Shown here piece by piece: positions 55,519-64,000 of a stretch of DNA of 64,000 nucleotides. The position numbers and the translations under genes are program-made. This DNA is from Hydractinia symbiolongicarpus. Lineage: Eukaryota > Cnidaria > Hydrozoa > Anthoathecata > Hydractiniidae. Every line of letters starts with the position of its first letter. Positions within the stretch are counted from its first letter, which is position 1. The notes below the pieces were generated by a model. That model made no database searches. It saw only the letters and a program-made list of their open reading frames with translations, and was not told the DNA's origin. Location: contig NC_079875.1 of the NCBI RefSeq assembly GCF_029227915.1, positions 30,008,001 to 30,072,000 on the forward strand. Direction: 5' to 3'.

Positions 55519-56917
55519 ACAAAACTTTCGATTTCCCTAACGAACATGCTAGAAAACCGCCATTTTAGATTTTGATGCATTCGAGAGAATGGGCCCGAGT
55601 TTAGAAACGGCCACAAAACGATAGAACAATGGCCTATTGTTACTGTCCAGACTATCTTTTTTTCTTATGACTATGATTTTACACCGCCTACCAAATTTAA
55701 TTTTCAAAAACTTGATTATTCATACTATTTATGTCAGTAAATTACTACGAGCAACCTCCACCCGAGTTTATGGCTTACGTTGCTGTTGAAAAGTTTTCCA
55801 TATCCGCGAAATCAAATTTCCGACAAAATTTCTTTCGGTCAGGGGATAGTTAATTGAAAGAATTGGCGACCAAAAGTAGTTGAAAACACACTTGATCTCA
55901 CATAGTTTGTATTTAAAGTTTTTTGTCATACAACAGATATAAAATGTTACTAAAAATCCGTGGATATTTTATCATATAAAGGATTTTTCCAAGAAGTTTT
56001 ATAGGCCTAATTTTCAGAAAGAAATTCTCGAAACTATATTGTCAAGAACCGATTATTTCATAAGCATCTTATAAGGAATGAATAACAAATCGAAAAGGGT
56101 ACGCTTAACGTTATTTTGACATTTAGATTTTAACCCCTTCCTTCCTGCCCCAAACCTCAAAATCAAAAAATGTCATATTTGAGTAACGGTAATCTCTGAA
56201 ATTAAAATCGATTTGACATGCACTCCTGTGAGGCATGAAGACAACCAATGAGTTTAAAACTTTCTATTCTTAAAATGTCATGTCTCGCCGCATGTAATAT
56301 TTAAACGTCAAAGGATTGACCCCTCCCTCCCTAACGTCGGAATGACGTTTACAGTACACTTCTTGATTTGTGAGTTATCCCTATGCAGACTCGACTTGGA
56401 TGGAAATTTAACCACCAGGAAACTTCAACCATAAAGTTAAACTTTTGTATCTTGAGAGTATTTATATCTGGAAGAAAAAATAAGATAAGAGCGCAAAACT
56501 TTGGTGGAGTTCCAATTAAACGAATTTGGTCAAATCGATCAATCTTAACCAACAGCTTCCACTTTGCATTCAATTGAATTAAGTTACTAGTCCTCAGGAT
56601 CCTGCTAATCATTACTTATTTAATTAACCCTAGAAATTAGAAATCTTTGATAATAAGTAGCAATTTGTGACACATTTTTTTTGATTTTGTTTCACAACTT
56701 TTTAAACGCTCATCTTTTATGTCTTCGTTATAAGAAGTTTTGGGGATATTAAAAACGAAACATATACAAAAGTTCTCTGTTCTCAAATATTTCGATCGAG
56801 AGGTATTAAAAACAAAATTGGTTTAAATTTATCCTGCTTTTGAAATTAAAGATAGTAATATCAATCTTACACCGTAATATCAGTCTTTCCTAGACTTTTT
56901 TACGTCATCAAAAAGCA
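55519..56917. other. No gene seen
   Basis: Contains the expected upstream region of the THAP transposase, with CGCCATTTTAGATTTTG near 55557. No supported frame or repeat, and I could not identify P-like terminal inverted repeats. Confidence 0.4.
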
Positions 56918-57065
56918 TACCGTATTTCCTCCAATAAGCGCCGCCCTCTAATAAGCGCCGCACCTAAAATTCGAATTTCGAAATAAGCGCCGCCCTCTAA
57001 TAAGCGCCGCACCCTCAAATGCGGCGCTTATTAGAAAATCAAGAGAAAATGAGATTTCAATGCTT

Positions 57066-57395
57066 TTATTCGAACTCTATAGTCTTCTTATTGCAATATT
57101 CATTTACATTAAGTTCTAAATAGCTAAATTTACATTTCTTCTTATTAAGTTCCTCATAAAGAATGTTTGCAATTTTACTGTTGGTTGAACAGCAAAGAAA
57201 CTTGGCAGGGACGACCAAGCCAAGCTCTCGTTTCCTTTTTCCCGTTACTTTTGCGATCATCGTGTTGTTTTTATCAGATTTCAAAAATTGTTTCGTTAGT
57301 TTGGATAGTTCAATGGGTAAATGTCCGACTAAAAACTCATCATCCTTTTCTCCCAGATCGTCTGAATCTATTTCGACAACTTCTTTATTGACCTC
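57066..57395 (-). pseudogene. C-terminal part of the second, divergent gene of the pogo-like element
   Basis: The minus-strand frame ends at 57066. An acidic linker (EIDSDDLGEKDDEF) precedes VGHLPIELSKLTKQFL, TMIAKVTGKRKRELGLVVPA and NSKIANILYEEL. This pattern (G-H-x-P-x-E-x-S ... V-T-G-K-R ... V-P-A-x-F) I know from uncharacterised cnidarian proteins near transposons; its function is unknown. The open frame extends to 57509, but beyond about 57395 it is antisense to transposase coding sequence. The N-terminus was therefore lost in the central deletion. Confidence 0.65.
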
Positions 57396-57396
57396 T

Positions 57397-58092
57397 TTTG
57401 GGGGTGCAAAGCGGGAATGTAATGCTCTAAACGAAGAATACAAATCTAAATGTATTATCGCTTCATCTTCAAATGCTTGGATGAATGAGGAATTGACATT
57501 AGAATACATTAAAACAGTTATTGGTAAATTTTCTTTTCAAAAGCGATTGTTAGCTTGGGATTCCTTTGAATGCCACATGATGCAAACAATCAAGCAACGT
57601 TTGAAAAGTTTCAATGTTGATTCAGTTATCGTCCCCGGTGGTTGTACTCCGTATATTCAAGCCCCCGATGTTTCGTGGAATAAGCCATTCAAAGCTCATG
57701 TTACCGAAGCTTACGATACATGGCTTAGTGAAGGGATCCACGAATATACAAAAGCAGGTAATATGAAGCCACCTCCGCGAAGGAAAGTAATCGAGTGGAT
57801 CTTAGAAGGTTGGAAAAAGCTGTCAAGTGAGCTCATCGTGAAATCTTTTAAAACATGCGGTTTAAGCCTTCCAGTCGATGGTAGTGAAGATGACAAGATC
57901 CACTGTTTTAAAAAGGAGGGAGCTTGTCCTGATGGGGCATCACGGCTAAGAGAATCCCTGAATATCTTGCAAGAGGAAGAGAGTCAAATAAATCCTTTTG
58001 AGAACATAACAGATTCGGATGTTGAGGATGCATGCGGGCCGTTTCATTTGATTGACTCTGATCAAGAAAGCGACGAAGAAATTGATGTTTGA
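57397..58092 (+). pseudogene. Pogo-like (DDE_1, Jerky/Tigger type) transposase, C-terminal part
   Basis: Coding from about 57397 (FGGAKREC-NALNEEY). ASSSNAWMNEELTLEYIKTV, KRLLAWDSFECHM (second catalytic Asp), VIVPGGCTPYIQAPDVSWNK (the PGG-T-x-x-x-Q-x-x-D-V motif with the third acidic position) and PFKAHVTEAYDTWL follow. An acidic tail ends DSDQESDEEIDV. The N-terminal CENPB-type helix-turn-helix and the first catalytic Asp are absent. The frame upstream to 57163 is antisense to the other gene, so it is a chance extension across the deletion junction. Confidence 0.85.
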
Positions 58093-58799
58093 AATTATCT
58101 TTGTTATATTTGATAGAAAGAGAACAGGAAAAGACACGATAATTCACCCGTTATTTCTTTCTCGTACGTTACTTACCCCTCTATAGAACCCCAAATCTAT
58201 CAAAAAAACTTTTACTAAGGATAGCATTCAACCAACGGATTGAATTTGAAGAATAGGCAAAAACTTCAGAAACTTGAAATCTGAAATTTCGAAATAAGCG
58301 CCGCCCTCTATTAAGCGCCGCCCTCTAATAAGCGCCGCACCTAAAATCACAAAAATTAAATAAGCGCCGCGGCGCTTATTAGAGGAAATACGGTATGTAC
58401 ATAATATAAAATAAACAACAAGCAATCAGAAGGCATTCGCCTTTTTTCTAGTGATTTAAGTGCAAGCTTTACTTAGAGATTTTTCCAGGATAAAAACTCT
58501 CCGATACCTCATAGCCAAATGAGGTTGGTTTCATTTACCTATTTTCCGAAAAGAAACCATATAGAAACGGCATATTTCTACGCTTAAAGTAAGGCAATCA
58601 CCTTATCATCTTTTACAACTTTTTAGGGGGTGTTCGGGTGAACTTTCTCTTTAACTTGTTACAGCTATAATGGTTAATCGACTTGTGAGAAGGGTGACAG
58701 TTGTTGCACGTGTTATAACGCTAAAACTGGAACTAGTGTGCCGCGTAACGGCACACGAATATTTCGTAACGAAAATAAACACGATAAACGTTCGAAATG

Positions 58800-61620
58800 T
58801 TACATCTGGCAAATGCTTTTTCTTTTGGACGCTTCGTAATTAATCCTCGTTCTTAACTGTACAAGCATAGAGCCATCTAAGGACATTTTAATGAGATCAT
58901 CCGTCTTTGGCCCACTTTTGATTATGTGGCCACATCGCTGACGAATTTCCTCGATTTCTTCTTCTGAAAACATTTTTCGTCGGGCAATATTGCTGGATGC
59001 AACGACAGATGACTGAGACGCTGCTACATTGGTCTGCTACATAAAAAGTCACGTGTCCTGTGAAGTAATTATTGGAATAAAAATCCAATGAGGAGTGTAA
59101 TTTGCTGAAAAAAAAGCACTTACTTTGGAATGCACTGTGCAAAAGTAATTTGTGTAATCTGTGTAAATTTGTGTAATAAGTAATCTGTGAAATTACCAAA
59201 GGATACCTCCATTGCAAGGCAAGCTGAAAAAAAATAAAAATTATGAATATCCATCTATACTTATTCAATAAAATATAAACATGGAGTAATGTGCACCTCT
59301 TTTTCTTCCCTTTAAATTATATGCTTCATGTCTCTCACAGTAAACCTAGGTACATAAGTAAAACAAAGACTGTTTACAAATTTTAGTTGTTGTAAAAGCT
59401 TACATTTTAAAGACAATTAGGGTTTTCCTAAAAAACTACGAACACAATAAATTATGAGATTATATAATTTACAGAAACAATATTATACACATAACAATTT
59501 ATCTTAAGTAATTTTGAAAAACGAATTTCTAGATTGTTAATTCTGTAATGAAAATCATTTATTTTTAATTACCTTTCCAGAAAAAATATCCAAAATTTTT
59601 TTTCCTACATGGCGTATCATTTTCACTACTACATCTTCAGGAACATCTTTTAAATTTCTGAAACAAAACAAAAATAATGAAATTAAAATTAAGAGAACAA
59701 TTAGATGACAGTACAAGCTTAATAACCAAAAAAAAACTCACTGGAAAGACACCCAAGACAACTTTTCATCTTTCATCTCCAACTCAGTGTAATTCTAATA
59801 ATGGTGTAGAGAGATATTACTATGATTATCATACATCTGTAACGTAAAATGCTTATCAAATAATCTGCGGTATTTAAATATTAAATTCCCATAGTTATTT
59901 GGTAGTAGGTCTTGTACGCTGCATGCAAATTTTATTGTTTTGTTGTTATTATTAATAATATAAGCCAGACAGCATACGAAACAAAATGCAACAACCCCCC
60001 TTGAATATATTATACTTAACTATTGAATTTAGAAGCTGTTTTTTACTTTTGAAAAAACAATATGAAGACAAAGGCAAATAATAATACTTTGAATGCTTTT
60101 CTTTTTACAAATAATTTTATAGAAGAAAGTAAAGTTTCTTTCCAAAAATATGAACTAATTTTAATTAAAAATTTGAATACTCTAAGACGATGCAAAACAT
60201 ATTTGACCTGGTGTGGGACATTGAATTATTTAAAGTCTTGCTTTGTTTATACTCAACCTAGCTGCAGGTCACTGAGTATCAAAATCTCAACTAAATAATT
60301 CTGAATGTCTCATTAAACCTTGTTGAATGTCTGTTTAAATGTGTCACCATGCAAAAATTAAAAGTAGGTCAGATTTTTACCAATGCAGTTTTGTTTGCAT
60401 AAAAAAGATTGGGATTTTTCTGCAACCAGTCTTTTTCCTAGAAAGATACAAAGAATATGGAGAGTTACCTTAAATGTAAAGTTTAGACTTTCAGAATTTA
60501 AAGATTCTCACAGTCTATTCTTACTTCAGAAGTATCAACACCAGGCTCAATATCGACGTGCACTACACCATCACGACACGTCATTCTTTCTTTTAATTGA
60601 AAATCAATTTGATCTAAAGTATGGATTTTATCACTACAATACTTCATATACGGAATGTGCAGTGTTTTACACATGAGGAAACAAAAAGAATGTTAATATG
60701 AATATTTTATTCTCTTTTCCACTTTCAAATTACACTACACTTAATAATAACACTCTTCACCTTTTTGGATAGTATCTTTATTAGAAATGGACTCGTCTTT
60801 ATTCTTAAAAAAATAAAAGTATTTTAAATAACCAACAAGGTCAAATAAAAACAAAATTTTACAAGGTCAACTGTCCATACACATTTGCTGTAACTTATTG
60901 ACTGAATCATGCTCAAATTCATGGCAAATTTTCTTTTACGATCCTGAAATAAATAAAATAAACTCTTGTCAATAGATAAGCATGTATTTTAATTTTGATG
61001 TAAGGTAAACTAATTACCTTTCTCCAAGGTAAACCAGGTACACCATATGAATATCTTAGCTCAATCCCTGATGAGAGGTTGGTCAATGCAAACAAGCATA
61101 GGTGTAATTGCCCTTCAATTTGAACTGAACGCATAACACAGTTTTCATATGGAGATTCATTGACATATTTGCCAAGGCGATTGTCAAAAGTGGCATCAAT
61201 GCTAAATGCATTAAAAATAGTTTTAGTTGATTAATGTTTATACTGAAAAATATATTACGCTTTTTAAAATTTTCTTTAATTTTTATTATAAATAGCTGTT
61301 TTTAATTAGGGATGAAGAGCCATTGTAATATATGGATATGCCCGAAATATACCATTATTATATTATATTATATTATTAAAAATAAAAATCCATTTTAAAT
61401 ATTATCATTTTGATTAAGGCAAATGGTCACACGAATGTGCCATGACAAACATTGATCTATATTTACCAAATATCTTTGAAAAAGAAGAGATACGATCCTG
61501 CTGCTTCACTGTATGTTGTCATACGTTTTTCTCCCTCTGACTGAGTTATGCCAAATGGGTGGAATACAAGATGAACACTGGCAAAAGTCTCTCAAAAATT
61601 AATCTCCACTTATAAATATA
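58800..61620 (-). CDS. Second SET-domain protein, KMT5A-like, with C-terminal extension
   Basis: Minus-strand exons. About 61467-61590 has HPFGITQSEGEKR and GSYLFFFKDI. 61018-61201 has CIDATFDNRLGKYVNESPYE, HLCLFALTNL, ELRYSYGVPGLPWRK. Then 59742-59794 (NYTELEMKDEKLSWVSF), 59573-59657 (NLKDVPEDVVVKMIRHVGKK) and 58800-59036 (ARRKMFSEEEIEEIRQRCGH to the stop) join in agreeing phase. A likely exon starts at 60943 (DRKRKFAMNLSM), and a further candidate ends at 60531 (VVHVDIEPGVDTSE). Splice positions within the SET domain equal those of the gene at 20.8 kb, so the two are paralogues. NHS is replaced by NES. The first SET segment (GFGV..LLEY equivalent) is degenerate or in an unfound exon, so the domain may be incomplete. 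The gene model is partial. Confidence 0.6.
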
Positions 61621-62096
61621 TGGTCATTAATGGGCAAGCCAAATACAACATTGGTTAGGCCATTTAAAACTGTGCCTGCGGGGCGAGGATCAACTGGCGA
61701 TATAAAAAAAGGTGCTCTCCGGTTGCACCTTCTTGCCCCCATGAAATAGGCCTTCATCTAATTTTACTGTAGAAAAAACAAAACAAATCCATGGCCTGTA
61801 CCAGAATAGACAATCTTTATTGCTCACTATGGCTGACAAATTAAATAGGTTTATTAGCACTCTTTACGCAAACAAAAATTCCTTCTTATATGTTTGATAT
61901 TATTTAGGAACAGTGTACTAAGTTATGGTTTTGTATATATTTTTAATTAGTTGAGCCAAACATCATACTGTACAGATGCATGTTTTCTATGATTCAGGAA
62001 TGGTCCATACCAAGCCAAATTTAAATGATTTAAAGGATTTAAATGAATTGAGGGATTTGATTGATTTTACTAACTAGGTTCAGATTTCACTAAACA

Positions 62097-62376
62097 TAGT
62101 TGAAAAAACATATAAAAATTCAAAAAAATTATTTAATACTAATAATGAAGAAACAGAAGATGAGACTATAGATTTAATAGAGGATGAAAGTGAGGTCGCA
62201 AAGACTTATGATAAAGAGAAAGTTTTTGAAATTAGGAGTAACAACGGCTTAACACTCATTCCTAAATATTGCAAAAGAAAAGCCATAAAAACAATAACTA
62301 ATAGAAAGTACAGAAATTTAACAGGAATGTCGAATGTCGTGACTATCTGTTCTAAGTCGATTTTACAACGATGTTA
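62097..62376 (+). other. Open frame without ATG start, acidic then basic; possible exon
   Basis: After AAACATAG at 62096 the plus strand is open for about 93 codons. It reads K-L-F-N-T-N-N-E-E-T-E-D-E-T-I-D-L-I-E, then LIPKYCKRKAIKTITNRKYR, ending S-I-L-Q-R-C at a stop. Composition looks coding and the start is a plausible splice acceptor, but no family is recognised and no partner exon was found. Confidence 0.3.
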
Positions 62377-62614
62377 AAGCACATGTTAGAAGTTTATGTA
62401 GTCTTGCTTTGAGCAGCAAAAGTTATGAATCACTTTTGTCAACTTTGGTTGTGGAAAAACTCCATCATATATAAAATTATTGGTACATACATTTATTTCC
62501 ATGTCGGAAGTTGTTTTGCTTGGTACCAGACCTGTAAAAAATAGTTTGCAATATATTCTTTGTTCTTAAGACTAGTCCAAAAACACCTCATAAAAGTTTC
62601 AAGCCAATAACCCA

Positions 62615-62660
62615 TCTATATTATACCTGTAAACGTCTGTCTGTCACGCAAAATGAATAA
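62615..62660 (+). mobile_element. 5'-end remnant of the Helitron-like mini element
   Basis: TCTATATTATACCTGTAAAC follows an A and continues GTCTGTCTGTCACGCAAAAT, matching the first ~45 bases of the 15.2-kb and 42.1-kb elements. The 3' hairpin and CTAG are not present nearby, so it is truncated. Confidence 0.55.
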
Positions 62661-62907
62661 ATAAATAATTAATAAAATGAATGTATATACATACATTTAT
62701 TCGTAACGACAAAATAGCACAGTGCGGGAGCCATTGGACACATTGTCCAATTTGTATGCGTAACCTGCAAAATAATGAAATATAATATTAGTTAAATCTG
62801 CTCCTTTCAGGATTCTGAATATTATTGCTTAATTATTTATGCAGAATATAATGCAGATAAGTGATACTAGGTACATCTGTGAATGTTTATCAAATTAGCA
62901 TAGACAA

Positions 62908-63306
62908 CTATATATAATTCTGAAAATGCTGGTTGGCATAATCTGCCATCCCAGTTGGGAGTTTCCACTTGTGTTCCTCTGTTTTGGGAACTATCTTAAA
63001 TCGTTTTACCATTTTGTTTTCCTCTCCTGATTCATCTGAAGAGCTATCTGAAGAAGAAGCCGAGGAGGAGGATGGAGATCTTTTTCTTTTCCTCCCTTTT
63101 TTGGACTTCTTTTTGGAAGACCTTACCTTTCGCCTTGGAGTTACATCCTCCTCCTCTCTCATAGCTGGCTCGTAAAACGAGTTTTCTCCGGCTGGCTCAC
63201 ATGCTGGCTTATTAGAGTCTCCAGCAGTTTCATTATTTTGTTCTTCTAATTCAAAACTCTCGGTGACATTAGACTCTTCATTGACAATATTATCTTGTTG
63301 TTCCAT
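62908..63306 (-). CDS. Acidic/basic low-complexity protein, possible retroelement Gag N-terminus
   Basis: 132 codons from ATG at 63306. The acidic start (EEQNNETAGDSNK) is followed by a lysine-rich block (KKKSKKGRKRKR), a Ser/Asp run and KRFKIVPKTEEHKWKLPTGM, A-D-Y-A-N-Q-H-F-Q-N-Y-I. The last part resembles the first ordered segment of ORF1 proteins of DIRS/Ngaro-like elements in cnidarians; this is recollection, not a search result. No downstream partner is seen, because the continuation is interrupted by a stop at 62908. It could equally be a nuclear protein fragment. Confidence 0.4.
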   Translation of the reverse strand: MEQQDNIVNEESNVTESFELEEQNNETAGDSNKPACEPAGENSFYEPAMREEEDVTPRRKVRSSKKKSKKGRKRKRSPSSSSASSSDSSSDESGEENKMVKRFKIVPKTEEHKWKLPTGMADYANQHFQNYI

Positions 63307-63426
63307 ATTACAAAGATTTATTGGATTTTTGGTAGGATATTCGTGGATTAAAATGTTTTTATTTTAATTCACGAAAAGCTCTGACCGTTCGTGTAGCGAA
63401 CAAAGTGAGAAGAGGAGGAGAGGAAT

Positions 63427-63600
63427 GGGCTCTACTCTGTTAAGCGAGGCAAGGTTGGGAAACGCAGTATTAGATCGCCGGAGATTTTATGAAATAAAAT
63501 TCTGGAATTACGTAAGGGCGCGAAGCGCCCGCAAAGTAATTCCGATTTTATAAATAAAATCGGAGAAAGATCTAATACTGCCCACCCTCCCACTACCTTG
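63427..63600. mobile_element. MITE with nested palindromes, copy 1
   Basis: CAGTATTAGATC and GATCTAATACTG, extended by CAAGGTTGGGAAACG / CCCTCCCACTACCTTG-like ends, are terminal inverted repeats (63450-63600). The interior holds further hairpins: CCGATTTTATAAATAAAATCGG and the GGGCGC-GAA-GCGCCC pair flanked by GAATTACG and AGTAATTC. The left flank GGGCTCTACTCTGTTAAGCG is shared with copy 2. Confidence 0.75.
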
Positions 63601-63857
63601 TATTTTTTCGTTTAGTCCAATGTATCTAGTATATGTATGTTCCTTCCGTTTAGGCTCGTACTACGCCAGCGGAAGAAGATAGAATTTCATTTATTTTGAT
63701 AGACCTTTATTAATTTCATTTGTAAGAACTTTAAAGCTTATAATATAGCATTCTCCTTTAAAAATTGTAGTTTTATCTAACATTTTCCTTGGTAAAATAT
63801 ATTATTGGGCATTGTTTAAAACGAAATTATCCCAAAATAAAGCACATCGGTCGGACT
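63601..63857. other. Spacer between the two MITE copies
   Basis: AT-rich sequence with no supported frame or repeat. Confidence 0.4.
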
Positions 63858-64000
63858 GGGCTCTACTCTGTTAAGCGAGGCAAGGTTGGAAAACGCAGTA
63901 TTAGATCTTTCTCCGATTTTATTTATAAAATCGGAATTACTTTGCGGGCGCTTGGCGCCCTTACGTAATTCGAGAATTTTAAAACTTTATTTCCATAAGA
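63858..64000. mobile_element. MITE with nested palindromes, copy 2 (truncated by the window end)
   Basis: The flank GGGCTCTACTCTGTTAAGCG and the left terminal repeat are in the same orientation as in copy 1. From GATC onward the interior (TTTCTCCGATTTTATTTATA ... GGGCGCTTGGCGCCC ... TTACGTAATTC) is the reverse complement of copy 1's interior. Confidence 0.75.

Larger units (their letters stand above)
56920..58393. mobile_element. Pogo-like DNA transposon, 1474 bp, internally deleted
   Basis: Ends CCGTATTTCCTCCAATAAGC (left) and the reverse complement of the right end (CCGTATTTCCTCTAATAAGC) form a ~25-bp inverted repeat with one mismatch. TA target duplications lie at 56918-56919 and 58394-58395. 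AATAAGCGCCGCCCTCT is repeated several times inside both ends (56931-57030 and 58290-58380), partly as direct and inverted copies, probably as transposase binding sites. The element contains the C-terminal ends of two divergently read genes. Confidence 0.88.

Noticed and set aside
57163-57396. N-terminal 78 residues of the plus-strand pogo ORF
   Set aside because: They are antisense to the conserved minus-strand gene and hydrophobic without family similarity; chance extension through a deletion junction.
59205-59225. 17-bp microexon in the second SET gene
   Set aside because: It has AG/GT borders, but including it breaks the reading frame, while skipping it joins the neighbouring exons in phase.

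Overview
The window looks like AT-rich, intron-containing animal DNA. The mix of elements is one I associate with cnidarians, particularly hydrozoans: Copia and DIRS-order retroelements, an OTU-Helitron, P-like/THAP, MULE and pogo fragments, and KMT5A-like SET genes. That placement is inference, since no marker here fixes the species. Small exons with GT/AG borders, tRNA-derived SINEs, minisatellites and MITEs rule out a prokaryote. No CRISPR array, operon, rRNA or functional tRNA was seen.

Layout. 1-2136: 3' part of a Ty1/Copia element and its LTR, which carries heat-shock-element-like sites. 2.2-6.6 kb (minus): a broken, multi-exon zinc-finger/tyrosine-recombinase-like gene with a triplicated 63-bp exon and a 922-bp tandem duplication. 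7.1-8.1 kb: two tandem arrays. 8.3-11.6 kb (minus): decayed DIRS-order retroelement (Gag, RT-RNase H, tyrosine recombinase). 11.7-18 kb: MITEs, a Helitron-like mini element, and a 43-bp minisatellite split by a SINE. 20.8-23.8 kb: four-exon SET-domain gene. 24-29 kb: non-coding, with perfect hairpins and a SINE. 29.96-37.06 kb: near-complete autonomous Helitron, read in one frame order as 2A-like motif, OTU protease, Cys-rich region, Rep (HUH/Y2) and PIF1-like helicase, broken by two stops and two frameshifts. 39-40.2 kb: MITEs. 40.9-41.6 kb: small three-exon gene of an unrecognised family (duplicated FGRW motif plus RGG tail); its decayed paralogue lies at 48.9-49.5 kb. 42-47.7 kb: Helitron-like mini element, SINEs, hairpin-rich repeats and a retroelement C-terminal fragment. 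50-51 kb: MULE-like transposase remnant. 52.8-55.5 kb: P-like THAP transposase with an internal deletion, convergent to a C2H2 protein. 56.9-58.4 kb: pogo-like element with intact TIRs holding two divergent gene ends fused by a central deletion. 58.8-61.6 kb (minus): a second SET-domain gene. 62-64 kb: small coding fragments and a MITE pair whose interiors lie in opposite orientation.

Most of the window is transposable elements at different stages of decay. The only likely host genes are the two SET genes and possibly the RGG-tail gene. The strongest leads are the 2A-like ribosome-skipping motif upstream of the OTU domain in the Helitron, the two-gene divergent pogo element, the heat-shock-like Copia LTR and the unrecognised FGRW/RGG family.
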